Assembly (NCBI GenBank): GCA_012514915.1
Contig: JAAYZJ010000285.1
Location: 1-9,073, forward strand
From: Lentisphaerota bacterium
Lineage (GTDB): Bacteria; Verrucomicrobiota; Kiritimatiellia; RFP12; JAAYLN01
Length of the DNA stretch: 9,073 bases
Reading direction: 5' to 3'
Shown: piece by piece, positions 1-6,804 of the stretch
Numbering within the stretch: the stretch's first letter is position 1
How the letters are laid out: every line of letters starts with the position of its first letter
Notes under the pieces: generated by a model
Databases searched by the model: none
Told to the model about the DNA's origin: nothing
Seen by the model: only the letters and a program-made list of their open reading frames with translations
Made by a program: the position numbers and the translations under genes

Positions 1-1
1 C

Positions 2-154
2 GGGGTCGAGTCGCACAACTGCTTCATGTTGCCGGTCAGCGTGGACGCCACCGTGGCGCCCGAAGTGTGGCTGGCCGACGATTTGCTGCAAATCCGGATC
101 GCCAAACCGCGCCTGGCCTCGCTGTCAGCCGAGGCCGCCTTGTCGCGCTTTTGA
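2..154 (+). CDS. 3' end of a small heat-shock (Hsp20-like) protein gene, partial
   Basis: The frame is open from the left edge and ends in TGA at 152-154, giving the last 50 residues of a protein. A segment reading CFMLPVSVDATVAPEVWL, then ADDLLQIRIAKP, matches the shape of the C-terminal part of an alpha-crystallin domain: a leucine-proline-x-x-valine-aspartate strand, a loop, then a D-L-L-x-I-x-I-x-K-P strand. Small heat-shock proteins are ATP-independent cytoplasmic holdases that bind unfolding proteins. The typical C-terminal I-x-I anchor after the domain is not obvious; the tail is short and alanine/serine-rich. The gene is convergent with mlaD and separated from its stop by 11 bases. 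Most of the protein lies outside the window, so the family call rests on one motif block and is moderate. The same DNA read one frame over gives a longer arginine-rich frame that looks like a shadow. Confidence 0.55.
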   Translation, partial: GVESHNCFMLPVSVDATVAPEVWLADDLLQIRIAKPRLASLSAEAALSRF

Positions 155-165
155 GGCGGCGACCG

Positions 166-1284
166 TCAGAAGACGCCGAAAAAGATGCTGCTGAAGGTCG
201 AGATCGGCGAGGCTTCGCGGGCGTCGTCGATCATGTCGCGGCCATCCTTGAGCAGCCCATCGAGCTGCGTGGCCATGGGCGAGTCGGGCTTGAGCAGTTG
301 TCCCAGCAATCCCTCGCCCTGTTCGATGCGCCCCGTCACCGTCTTCAGGTTGGCGATCGTATCGGCCAAGTCGCGGTAGACGACGTCGTCGGCCGACAAC
401 AGCCGTCCCAGCGTCCCCTCGCCCGCCTCGAGCCGCCCCGTGACCGACCGCAGGTTGGCCACCGTATCGGAGAGGTCGCGGTAAAGGGTGTCGTCGGCCG
501 ACAGCAGCCGCCCCAGCGTCCCCTCGCCCGCCTCCAGCCGCCCCGTGACTGCGCGCAGATTGACCAGCGTGCCCTGTAGATCCGCATACACCGTATCGTC
601 GGCCGCCAGGAGTTTCCCCAGCGTCCCCTCCCCCTGCTCGATCCGCTCCGTCACGCGGCGGATGTTGGCTATCGTGGCCTCGAGGTCGGTGATCAGCGTG
701 TTGTCGGCCGACAGCAGCCGACCCAGCGTCCCTTCGCCGCGGCGCAGCCGGCCGGTGATCTCGGCGACGTCCTCGACCGCGCGCTGCAGATTGCCCAGCA
801 CACCGCCCTCGTTCAACGACTCGCGCACATCCCGGACCAGCGTCCCCAGATCCTCCATCACATTGTCGGGCTGTTCGCCGACCAGCGGGGTTCCATCCGC
901 CAGGGGTTCGCCGGTTCCCTCGTCGATGAGAAGCTGCATGCCGCCGAGGAGCGACGACTGCATGACCTTGATGCGGTAGCCGTCCCGGAACTCGACGGTG
1001 TCGTCGAGCACCAGCGTCACATCGACCCCGTCGTTGCGCAGCTCGAGCTTGCGCACCTTGCCGATCGGCACGCCGCGCACCAGCACGGAATCGTGCCGGC
1101 GCAGCCCGCCCACATTGGCGAAATGGACCGCCACCGTGCTCCGCCGCGCCCCGGAGAAGAGGCGGTTGCCGGACACCACGATGGTGAAGACGACGAGGAC
1201 GAGGAAGACGCTGCCGATGAACGTCCCGACAATCATTTCCCGCGTCAGCTCGCGGTTGGAATAGCCGTCACTCTTTGCGGGCAT
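166..1284 (-). CDS. mlaD: MlaD-like MCE-domain phospholipid transport protein with five 35-aa C-terminal repeats
   Basis: This is the substrate-binding subunit of a Mla-type ABC transporter, anchored in the inner membrane and facing the periplasm, where MCE rings carry phospholipids between membranes. The 372-residue product has a short cytoplasmic N-terminus, one hydrophobic segment at about residues 18-38, and an MCE domain at about 47-122. Family hallmarks in the domain are FANVGGL, V-x-V-R-G-V-P-I-G-K-V and S-S-L-L-G-G-M-Q-L-L-I. After it come five repeats of exactly 35 residues starting at T177, T212, T247, T282 and T317, then a short tail ending FFGVF. The start ATG at 1284 is preceded by a good GGAGG Shine-Dalgarno inside the end of mlaF, with only 2 bases between the genes, so translation is probably coupled. 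Family proteins often carry a helical C-terminal extension; the strict periodicity here is notable. The family assignment is secure. Confidence 0.93.
   Translation of the reverse strand: MPAKSDGYSNRELTREMIVGTFIGSVFLVLVVFTIVVSGNRLFSGARRSTVAVHFANVGGLRRHDSVLVRGVPIGKVRKLELRNDGVDVTLVLDDTVEFRDGYRIKVMQSSLLGGMQLLIDEGTGEPLADGTPLVGEQPDNVMEDLGTLVRDVRESLNEGGVLGNLQRAVEDVAEITGRLRRGEGTLGRLLSADNTLITDLEATIANIRRVTERIEQGEGTLGKLLAADDTVYADLQGTLVNLRAVTGRLEAGEGTLGRLLSADDTLYRDLSDTVANLRSVTGRLEAGEGTLGRLLSADDVVYRDLADTIANLKTVTGRIEQGEGLLGQLLKPDSPMATQLDGLLKDGRDMIDDAREASPISTFSSIFFGVF
232..756 (-). repeat. Five tandem 105-bp in-frame repeats in mlaD
   Basis: Residues 177-351 of MlaD form five back-to-back units of exactly 35 residues, so 105 bp each. 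The core is T-G-R-[LI]-E-x-G-E-G-T-L-G-[RK]-L-L-[SA]-[AP]-D followed by D-L-x-x-T-[IV]-x-N-L-[RK]-x-V. Units 3 and 4 are almost identical, and 5 is the most divergent (LLGQLLKPDS). GEGTLGKLL-type repeats occur in the tails of other MCE proteins. The exact period makes this stretch prone to unit gain or loss by recombination. Confidence 0.92.
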
Positions 1285-1286
1285 GC

Positions 1287-2042
1287 TTAGAATCCTCCGT
1301 CCTGCGTCTCGGGCGTGATGTATTGGGCATCGAGAAACTCCCGGACAACCGGGTTCCTGGACCGCCGGAATTCGGCGGGGCTACTGAGCTCGGCCACGCG
1401 GCCGTCCTTCAGCATCGCGATGCGGTCGCCGATCGACAACGCACTGTGCAAGTCGTGGGTCACCACCACGCTGGTGATGCCGATTTGCCGGTTGAGCCGG
1501 GCGATCAACTGATCGATCATCCGCGCGGTCACCGGGTCCAGCCCCGACGTGGGCTCGTCGTACAGCACGATCTCGGGATCCCGCACGATCGCCCGCGCCA
1601 ACCCGGCCCGCTTCTGCATCCCCCCCGAGATTTCGGAGGGGCGCTTCTGGCCGTCCGTCTCCAGTCCGACCATCGCCAGCGTCTGCTGAACCTTCGTCCG
1701 GATCGCGTCCTCGTCCAGATCCGTCTTTTCCCGCAGCGGCAGCGCCACGTTTTCGAAGACATCCATCCACGCGAGCAGCGCACCCCCCTGGAAAAGATAG
1801 CCGAACCGTTCCCGCAACCGCTCGAGCCGGCCCCCCGAGACCTCGCTGGCGACCGTGTCGCCCACCCATACGCGTCCCGACGTCGGCGTCAACAGACGAA
1901 CCATGTGCTTGAGCGTCACGCTCTTGCCGGTGCCCGAGGGACCGACGATGACGAACACCTCGCCCTGGCGGATCTCGAACGAGATGTCGTCGAGCACGCG
2001 CCGGCTCCCGAACCGCTTGGTTACTTGTTCAAAACGTATCAT
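1287..2042 (-). CDS. mlaF: MlaF-like ABC transporter ATP-binding subunit
   Basis: This is the cytoplasmic ATPase that powers the MlaE/MlaD lipid transporter. The 251-residue product has all ABC motifs: Walker A GPSGTGKS at residues 34-41, Q-loop glutamine at 85 in YLFQGGALL, signature SGGMQKR at 139-145 (the S-G-G-M form is typical of Mla ATPases), Walker B IVLYDEP at 158-164 with the catalytic glutamate at 163, D-loop SGLDP at 166-170, and H-loop histidine 196. The start ATG at 2042 overlaps the mlaE stop codon by one base (TGATG). The frame stays open for about 700 bases upstream, but the conserved N-terminus MIRFEQVTKRFG begins exactly here, and the upstream part is a shadow of mlaE. It sits between the permease and MCE genes, as expected for this transporter type. 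Confidence 0.96.
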   Translation of the reverse strand: MIRFEQVTKRFGSRRVLDDISFEIRQGEVFVIVGPSGTGKSVTLKHMVRLLTPTSGRVWVGDTVASEVSGGRLERLRERFGYLFQGGALLAWMDVFENVALPLREKTDLDEDAIRTKVQQTLAMVGLETDGQKRPSEISGGMQKRAGLARAIVRDPEIVLYDEPTSGLDPVTARMIDQLIARLNRQIGITSVVVTHDLHSALSIGDRIAMLKDGRVAELSSPAEFRRSRNPVVREFLDAQYITPETQDGGF

Positions 2043-2857
2043 CAGTTGTAGAAGAGACGGGTGATGAAATACCCCAGCATCAAAATCAGCAGGAAGGCGC
2101 TGATCACCGAGCGCCGCGTCGCCATGCCGACGCCCACGGCCCCCTGCTCCGTCGTGAAGCCCTCGTAGCAGGCCATCGTCACGATCGCCGCGCCGAACAC
2201 GACGGACTTCAGCAACCCGACGTACAAATCCTTGTTGGCGGCGAAATCCAGCGCGTTGACGACATACTGGCTCCACCCGACGTTCAACTGCGTCATGGCG
2301 ACGACGCCGCCGCCCAGCACGCCCATCATGCAGGTGTAGAACCCGAGGAGCGGCGTCATGACGAGCATGGCGATCAGCCGCGGCGTCATCAGGAAGCGGA
2401 CCGGGTCGATCGACATGATCTCGAGCGCGGCGATCTCGTCGTTGACCATCATGGTTCCCAACTGGGCCGCCATGGACGAGCCGACGCAGGCGGCCAGGAT
2501 GAGGCCCGTCATGAAGGGGCCCATTTCGCGCAGCATCGACAGCATGACGGCCGACCCGACGAAGACCTCCTGGTTGTAGCGGCTGAGCGCCAGCCCCGTC
2601 TGCAGCGCCAGGATCATCCCCGTGAAGACGGCGACGATCGTGATGACGGGGATGCTGCGGATCCCCGCCACATACATCTGGGTCAGGATCTCCTGCCGCA
2701 TGCGGACCGACCGGAAGATGTGGCGCACGGCGAACAGGGCCTGGCCGCACAGCACCCCGCAGCGCCCCGCCTCGCCCACCACGTGCAGCGCCTCGCGCCC
2801 CAGCGCCTGGAAGGAATTGCGCGCCTCGGGCCGCGGGATCGGTTCACGCATGATCAT
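2042..2857 (-). CDS. mlaE: MlaE-like ABC transporter permease
   Basis: This is the integral inner-membrane permease of the Mla-type phospholipid transporter. The 271-residue product shows the MlaE/YrbE signature: R-E-M-G-P-F-M-T-G-L-I at about 110-120, G-S-S-M-A-A-Q-L-G-T-M at 126-136, then D-E-I-A-A-L-E-I-M-S-I-D-P-V-R at 140-154, and near the C-terminus Y-E-G-F-T-T-E-Q-G-A-V-G-V-G at 231-244. Hydrophobic spans lie near 66-90, 115-135, 160-190, 215-232 and 250-268. A soluble amphipathic N-terminus of about 45 residues precedes them. The start ATG at 2857 overlaps the stop of the upstream lipoprotein gene by 4 bases (ATGA), with GAGG about 8 bases upstream; a second in-frame ATG two codons later is possible. 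No mlaB or mlaC gene follows in the window, unlike the E. coli mlaFEDCB order. Confidence 0.95.
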   Translation of the reverse strand: MIMREPIPRPEARNSFQALGREALHVVGEAGRCGVLCGQALFAVRHIFRSVRMRQEILTQMYVAGIRSIPVITIVAVFTGMILALQTGLALSRYNQEVFVGSAVMLSMLREMGPFMTGLILAACVGSSMAAQLGTMMVNDEIAALEIMSIDPVRFLMTPRLIAMLVMTPLLGFYTCMMGVLGGGVVAMTQLNVGWSQYVVNALDFAANKDLYVGLLKSVVFGAAIVTMACYEGFTTEQGAVGVGMATRRSVISAFLLILMLGYFITRLFYN

Positions 2858-4212
2858 GGCGCATCCTCACCCGCGTCGGCCGCGGGCCGCGAAGCCTTGA
2901 AATGGAAGACCCAGAGCAGTTGCGCGAACCGCCGCGCTTCAGCGTCCCGGCCCCAGGCGGCCAATCCCCAGAACAGATCGGTGATGCGGGCGCCATCGGC
3001 GCGTTCACGGCGCACGAACCACGACCAGAGCGGCGCCCAGTTACGCTCGATCGGCTCGCTCATGCGGAACAGGGAGAGCTCCGGCACCCGCAGGCGCGCC
3101 CCTTGTTCATTCCGCTGCCAGGAATAGAGCGGCCAGAGGCGGCGGAACCGGGCGGTCACCCGGGGCGGCACCCCGTTCGAGGCGGCCTGGGTCGCGCGCG
3201 TCTCCTGGAAATAGAACGGGGCGACCTGGAACTGACGCACAAGCTGTTGGTCCCGGCTGGCGGCCGATCCGGCGATGATCGGCCAGACGGCATACCAGTC
3301 GCGGCGGTCCCCGCGCCGCGTCGTGCCGTACAGCGGCCACCAGTGGCGCTCATGCCGGTCGGCGTCGTCGAGCTGGCGGATGAAGGGCCAGGGCGCCCGC
3401 AGCGAGCGGTAGCCGTCGTCGCCCTTCACCGAGCTGATGAACGGCGGCAGCACCGTCCATCCCGTCTCCACGCCGCGCTTGCGACGCTCGAAACGGGACT
3501 GACCGTAGAGAGGGAACAACACGAACCCCTCGCCGCGGACGGCGTCGTTCTCCAGGCGCACCTGGCTCCAGATCGGCCACAGGATGAACGACCGCGTGTT
3601 CGCCTGGCGCCCCGTCACGGTTCGTCGCCCGTAGAAGGGCCAGAGCCGGAATTGATCGATCCGCTCGCCCTCGCGGTTCAGGTAGAACGGCCAGAGCACC
3701 GTCCGCGTCAGTGTGCCGCGGTCCTGCGCCGTTGCATAGAGGGGAAACAGGCGGAATTGCACGTCGCCCATCCCCAGGAAATCGCGGATTTCGCCGTAGA
3801 GCGGGAAGAGGCCCCAGTAGTCCTCGCCCGCGCGGGTGCGCCCCTCGAAGAAAATCGGCAGCAGCCGGAAGCGATGGGCGCCATCGGCCGCCGGCGCGTC
3901 GTCGCCCATGCCGTAGGCGGGGATCAGGCGCCAGCTTCGTCGGTCGCCGCGGTGGTGGAAGGTGCCGACCGGCCAGAGAATGTCCGTCACGCCACGGAAC
4001 CCGTCGCCCGTTTCCTCCCGGCTGAACAGCGGCCGCACCGCCAGCAGGCGGTCACCCGCCCCGGTCCGGGCACCCTCCAGCAGCGGCCCCACGCGCCAGG
4101 CCGAGACGGCATCCGCCGGCGGCAGCGGCGAGACGCAGCCGGCGGCCAGCGCCAGCAGGCCGATCGCGGCCCACCCTTGAAGGGTCAACAAGACGTTCAC
4201 GCGGCAATCCAT
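2854..4212 (-). CDS. Predicted lipoprotein built of W/F-P-aromatic repeats, unknown function
   Basis: I do not recognise a named family. The 452-residue product starts with a short polar stretch, a hydrophobic core (WAAIGLLALAAGC) and a lipobox-like end with cysteine 26, so it is probably a lipoprotein on the periplasmic side of the envelope. The rest is a repeat protein in which a short strand-like motif recurs every 20-35 residues: LLPIFFEG near 117, LFPLYG near 135, LFPLYA near 155, LWPFY near 173 and 190, LWPIW near 211, LFPLYG near 232, VLPPF near 254, PWPFI near 274, WWPLYG near 291, VWPII near 309, APFYF near 331 and LWPLY near 359. Spacers are rich in arginine, aspartate and glycine, which suggests a beta-rich solenoid or barrel. 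The 4-base overlap with mlaE ties it to lipid transport. No strong Shine-Dalgarno precedes the ATG; a GTG four codons later is an alternative start. Confidence 0.82.
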   Translation of the reverse strand: MDCRVNVLLTLQGWAAIGLLALAAGCVSPLPPADAVSAWRVGPLLEGARTGAGDRLLAVRPLFSREETGDGFRGVTDILWPVGTFHHRGDRRSWRLIPAYGMGDDAPAADGAHRFRLLPIFFEGRTRAGEDYWGLFPLYGEIRDFLGMGDVQFRLFPLYATAQDRGTLTRTVLWPFYLNREGERIDQFRLWPFYGRRTVTGRQANTRSFILWPIWSQVRLENDAVRGEGFVLFPLYGQSRFERRKRGVETGWTVLPPFISSVKGDDGYRSLRAPWPFIRQLDDADRHERHWWPLYGTTRRGDRRDWYAVWPIIAGSAASRDQQLVRQFQVAPFYFQETRATQAASNGVPPRVTARFRRLWPLYSWQRNEQGARLRVPELSLFRMSEPIERNWAPLWSWFVRRERADGARITDLFWGLAAWGRDAEARRFAQLLWVFHFKASRPAADAGEDAP

Positions 4213-4224
4213 GCGCTGACGGCC

Positions 4225-5307
4225 CTAGAGGTTGGCCCGGTGGAAATCGAGCACCCGGTTCTCGCAGCCGAACGTCAGGGCGATCAGCGCCGCGCGGATC
4301 CACATTCCGTTGCGCATCTGGCGCCAGTACATCGCGCGGGGGTCGTGGTCGACCTCGACCGCAATCTCGTCGCGCCGCGGCAGGGGGTGCATGATGATCG
4401 CCTGCGGACGGAGCAATTTCAGCTCGCGCGCCCCGAACTTGTAGGCGGAGATGTCGACCTGGCGGCTGGGGTGCGTCTCGTCGTCCCACTCGTCCTGGAT
4501 GCGGGTCATGTAGACGGCGTCGGCGCGCGGAAGCACGCCGTGGAAGTCGCTGGTGATCTCGAAGTCGACGCCGCGCGCGCGCAGCATCTCCTGGATATCC
4601 TGCCCGACCTGGAAGACGGGCGGCGCCACGAAGACCTGCCGGATATTGGGGAAGTTCACCAGCAGTTGCGACAGCGAGCGGACGGTGCGGCCGCGCGCCA
4701 GATCCCCCACCATCACCACGGTCCGGTCGCGCAGCCCGCCCGAGCGCTCGAAGCTGCGCTGCAGGGTGTAGATGTCCAGCAGCGCCTGCGTCGGATGCTG
4801 GTCCTGCCCCGAGCCGGCGTTGATGACGGGGATCGGACGGTCGGAATTGGACAGCACCCACGACATGTGCTCGGCCAGCCCCTTTTCCGGCGAGCGCATG
4901 ATGATCAGGTCGAAATAGGAGCTGAAGGTCCGCACCGAGTCCTCGCACGACTCACCCTTGAACTCCGAGGAGGTCGACGTGTCGCGCACCTCGCCCGTCT
5001 GCATGCCGAGAATCTGGCAGGCCGAATAGAACGAGAGAAAGGTGCGCGAGCTCGGCTGCGAGAAGTAGAGCATCGCCCGCTTGTGGCTGATGAGCTGCCG
5101 CAGGAAATCGGTGCCCGACCGGGTCTTGGCGATCGTGCGGATGCTGTTGGCCAGCGTCCCCAGGCGTTCGAGCAGCGCCCGGTCGAACTGCTGGGCGATC
5201 AGCGTGTGGTAGGGGACGCAGCCCGCCTGGTTCAGGTAGGGCACCTTCTCGGCCAGCGGCAGGGCGCGGAACGTCTCCCACGGGATATCGATCAACATTT
5301 TACGCAT
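4225..5307 (-). CDS. pyrB: Aspartate carbamoyltransferase catalytic subunit
   Basis: This enzyme joins carbamoyl phosphate and L-aspartate to give N-carbamoyl-aspartate, the committed step of pyrimidine synthesis, in the cytoplasm. The 360-residue product carries the carbamoyl-phosphate loop as PSSRTFLSF at 85-93, the lysine loop SSEFKGES at 113-120, N-A-G-S-G-Q-D-Q-HPTQ at 163-174, the aspartate-domain V-G-D-L-A-R-G-R-T at 200-208, YMTRIQ at 266-271 and HPLPRRDEI at 307-315. The last two separate it from ornithine carbamoyltransferases. The usual S-T-R-T-R reads S-S-R-T-F here, and the N-terminus is roughly 30 residues longer than in E. coli PyrB. The start ATG at 5307 has GGAGA about 9 bases upstream; an ATG three codons later is possible. 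No pyrI regulatory-chain gene is seen. It follows argF by 73 bases and lies 12 bases from the lipoprotein gene. Confidence 0.93.
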   Translation of the reverse strand: MRKMLIDIPWETFRALPLAEKVPYLNQAGCVPYHTLIAQQFDRALLERLGTLANSIRTIAKTRSGTDFLRQLISHKRAMLYFSQPSSRTFLSFYSACQILGMQTGEVRDTSTSSEFKGESCEDSVRTFSSYFDLIIMRSPEKGLAEHMSWVLSNSDRPIPVINAGSGQDQHPTQALLDIYTLQRSFERSGGLRDRTVVMVGDLARGRTVRSLSQLLVNFPNIRQVFVAPPVFQVGQDIQEMLRARGVDFEITSDFHGVLPRADAVYMTRIQDEWDDETHPSRQVDISAYKFGARELKLLRPQAIIMHPLPRRDEIAVEVDHDPRAMYWRQMRNGMWIRAALIALTFGCENRVLDFHRANL

Positions 5308-5380
5308 GTCAGGTCTCCAGTCGTGCCGCCGGCGGAGCGGCGGCGCGCCGGTCGGCGCGGCACCGCGCACACCTCCGGCT
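5308..5380 (-). other. argF-pyrB spacer with a GC-rich inverted repeat
   Basis: The 73-base gap holds the pyrB Shine-Dalgarno (GGAGA on the minus strand, near 5316-5320) and a perfect 7-bp inverted repeat, GTGCCGC at 5323-5329 with GCGGCAC at 5357-5363. The 27 bases between are almost all G and C and can fold further. No T-run follows on the minus strand, so this is not a classic terminator. It may be an attenuating or mRNA-stability hairpin between the two genes, or chance in a GC-rich spacer. Confidence 0.35.
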
Positions 5381-6388
5381 TCAAGCAGCCCCGGGATCGG
5401 CCAGCGCCGAGACCATGAGCGCCTTGATGGTGTGCATCCGGTTCTCGGCCTGGTCGAACACCTTGGAATACGGCGCCTCAAAGACCTCGTCGCTCACTTC
5501 GAGCGCCCCCGTCTCCTGCGTCACGGTCGTCTGGTCGTCGTGGAACGCCGGCAGGCAGTGCAGGAAGATCAAGTCCCCGGGGCTCCGCCCGGTGGCCTCG
5601 ACCAGTCCGGCATTGACCTGATAGGGCTTGAGCAACGCCAGGCGGTCGGCCTTCTGCGCCTCCTCGCCCATCGAGACCCAGACGTCGGTGTACAGCACGT
5701 GGGCACCGCGGACGCTCGCCCGCGGGTCGTGCCCGATGGTGATCGTCGCGCCGTTGGCGGCGGCGATCGCCCGCGTCTGCTCGACCAGGGCGGCCTGCGG
5801 CATCAGCTCCTTCGGCGTGCAGTTCACGAAATTCATCCCCGCCTTGGCGCAGCCGATCATCAGCGAGTTGGCCATGTTGTTGCGCCCATCGCCGACATAC
5901 GCCAGGGTCAAACCACGCAGGCGACCGAAGTTCTCCTGGATCGTCATCAGATCGGCCAGCACCTGCGTTGGGTGGTACTCGTCGGTCAGCCCGTTCCAGA
6001 CCGGCACCCTCGCGTGCTGCGCAAGCCCCTCGACGACCCGCTGCGAAAAGCCGCGGAACAGGATGCCGTCGAACATGCGCCCGAGGACCCGTGCCGTGTC
6101 GGGCACCGACTCCTTGCCGCCCAGGTGGATGTCGTTGCGGGCCAGGTATTCGGCGCTGCCGCCCTCGTCGCGCACGGCGACGGAGGTCGCGCAGCGCGTC
6201 CGCGTCGAGCTTTTCTCGAAAATCAGCGCGATCTGCCGCCGGTGCAGGAGATCGCCGCGCACCCCGGCGCGACGGCGCGCCTTGAGCGCGAGCGCGAGAT
6301 CGACAAGCGACAGCATTTCCGCATCGGAACAGTCAAGCAGCGTCAGTAACGAACGGTTTTTGAGCGATGGCATCCACGTCAAACTCAT
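5381..6388 (-). CDS. argF: Ornithine carbamoyltransferase
   Basis: This enzyme makes citrulline from ornithine and carbamoyl phosphate in arginine synthesis (or the reverse in the deiminase pathway). The 335-residue product aligns by eye over its full length with E. coli ArgF/ArgI (about 334 residues). Motifs are FEKSSTRTRC with STRTR at 61-65, GGKESVPDTARVLGRM at 90-105, W-N-G-L-T-D-E-Y-HPTQ at 131-142, GDGRNNMANS at 166-175, TDVWVSMGE at 234-242, and FLHCLPAFHDDQT at 275-287 with the diagnostic HCLP, then FDQAENRMHT at 311-320. After STRTRC the usual F-E reads T-S, a small departure from relatives. The start ATG at 6388 has GAAGG at a good distance upstream. The frame stays open further upstream, but that part has no family similarity. 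It is the first gene after the putative promoter and shares carbamoyl phosphate as substrate with pyrB next door. Confidence 0.96.
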   Translation of the reverse strand: MSLTWMPSLKNRSLLTLLDCSDAEMLSLVDLALALKARRRAGVRGDLLHRRQIALIFEKSSTRTRCATSVAVRDEGGSAEYLARNDIHLGGKESVPDTARVLGRMFDGILFRGFSQRVVEGLAQHARVPVWNGLTDEYHPTQVLADLMTIQENFGRLRGLTLAYVGDGRNNMANSLMIGCAKAGMNFVNCTPKELMPQAALVEQTRAIAAANGATITIGHDPRASVRGAHVLYTDVWVSMGEEAQKADRLALLKPYQVNAGLVEATGRSPGDLIFLHCLPAFHDDQTTVTQETGALEVSDEVFEAPYSKVFDQAENRMHTIKALMVSALADPGAA

Positions 6389-6492
6389 GATCAGCCTTCC
6401 CTGGCCCGCAATCGGGAATCCGGTGTCTGGCTCCCGGCAGCGGATCGCCTTGATCCGGCTCCGCGCCGGCGCAATACGGCCGGCCGCCGTGT
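6389..6492 (-). promoter_or_regulatory. Structured 5' leader of argF
   Basis: Between the putative transcription start and the argF ATG are about 100 bases with several inverted repeats. One is CGGATC at 6441-6446 with GATCCG at 6452-6457 (6-bp stem, 5-base loop); next to it are nested CCGG/GGCC-rich palindromes between 6456 and 6487. No convincing leader peptide and no riboswitch that I recognise is present. A hairpin-based control of the argF-pyrB transcript is possible, but GC-rich DNA gives such pairings often. Confidence 0.25.
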
Positions 6493-6499
6493 GACCGTC

Positions 6500-6529
6500 A
6501 TTATAGCGAACCCGGCACGCCAATACCAT
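6500..6529 (-). promoter_or_regulatory. Putative sigma-70 promoter for argF and the downstream operon
   Basis: On the minus strand a perfect TATAAT lies at 6505-6500. The best upstream hexamer is ATGGTA at 6529-6524, with an 18-base spacer and only 3 of 6 matches to TTGACA. The -10 box stands out in a GC-rich neighbourhood, and an A/T-rich tract just upstream (about 6533-6560) could act as an UP element. Predicted transcription would begin near 6492. I saw no clear ARG-box operator. Confidence 0.5.
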
Positions 6530-6551
6530 ACCCGAAAATTTGAAATAGGGT

Positions 6552-6580
6552 TTGATTCAGATGCCTAAGTCGGCGATACT
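6552..6580 (+). promoter_or_regulatory. Putative promoter for the decayed RelB/RelE pair
   Basis: TTGATT at 6552-6557 and GATACT at 6575-6580 are separated by exactly 17 bases; each matches 4 of 6 consensus bases. The start would fall near 6587, about 10 bases before the antitoxin ATG at 6598. It would fire divergently from the argF promoter, with about 45 bases between the two -10 boxes outside their hexamers. Confidence 0.35.
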
Positions 6581-6597
6581 ATCTCCGTGGGGATGAC

Positions 6598-6804
6598 ATG
6601 ATAACCGTGAATCCAGAATACGTTGTCGACAAGCACCAGAAACGCAAGGCGGTTCTGGTGACGACGGATGAGTGGGAACAGATCGTCAGCGAGTTGGAGG
6701 AACTGGACGATATCCGCTTGTACGACGAGGCCTAGCGCCATGCTGCCGACAAGATCCCCTTCGAGCAGGCCGTCCGCGAGATCCAGCAGGGCTGCCAAGC
6801 GTGA
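6598..6804 (+). pseudogene. RelB/Phd-type antitoxin interrupted by an amber codon
   Basis: The frame starts at ATG 6598 after a GGGGAT Shine-Dalgarno and reads MITVNPEYVVDKHQKR, then KAVLVTTDEWEQIV, then ELEELDDIRLYDEA, ending at TAG 6733-6735 after 45 codons. This is the N-terminal DNA-binding and hinge part of a RelB/Phd-family antitoxin. Reading through the TAG in the same frame continues RHAADKIPFEQAVREIQQ to a TGA at 6802-6804, which is the C-terminal toxin-binding tail expected for this family (usual pattern Y-D-E-A-K-x(5)-P-I-P-F-E-Q-A). The lesion is therefore probably one substitution, AAG to TAG, in a 68-residue protein. The 45-residue truncated form might still bind DNA but lacks the tail. 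The adjacent toxin is also broken, so the pair is most likely dead. Confidence 0.8.

Noticed and set aside
67..579. 170-codon plus-strand frame through the mlaD repeats
   Set aside because: Its periodic R/Q/P-rich translation is the complement of the 105-bp mlaD repeats; the real gene ending at 154 is in another frame.
1275..2051. 258-codon plus-strand frame antisense to mlaF
   Set aside because: It is the complement of an ATPase gene with every ABC motif; the translation has shadow-like composition.
2043..2750. Upstream extension of the mlaF frame, apparently giving a 487-residue fusion
   Set aside because: The extension is mlaE read in another frame. It is rich in R, G, D and H with no family similarity, and mlaF has its own conserved start at 2042.
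5323..5363. Rho-independent terminator between argF and pyrB
   Set aside because: The 7-bp inverted repeat has no T-run on the minus strand, and a good Shine-Dalgarno for pyrB follows at once.
2902..5418. 838-codon open frame on the plus strand antisense to pyrB and the lipoprotein gene
   Set aside because: It lies opposite two well-supported genes. Its product is low-complexity and rich in R, P, H, A and Q, as expected from the complement of GC-rich coding DNA, and has no recognisable domain.
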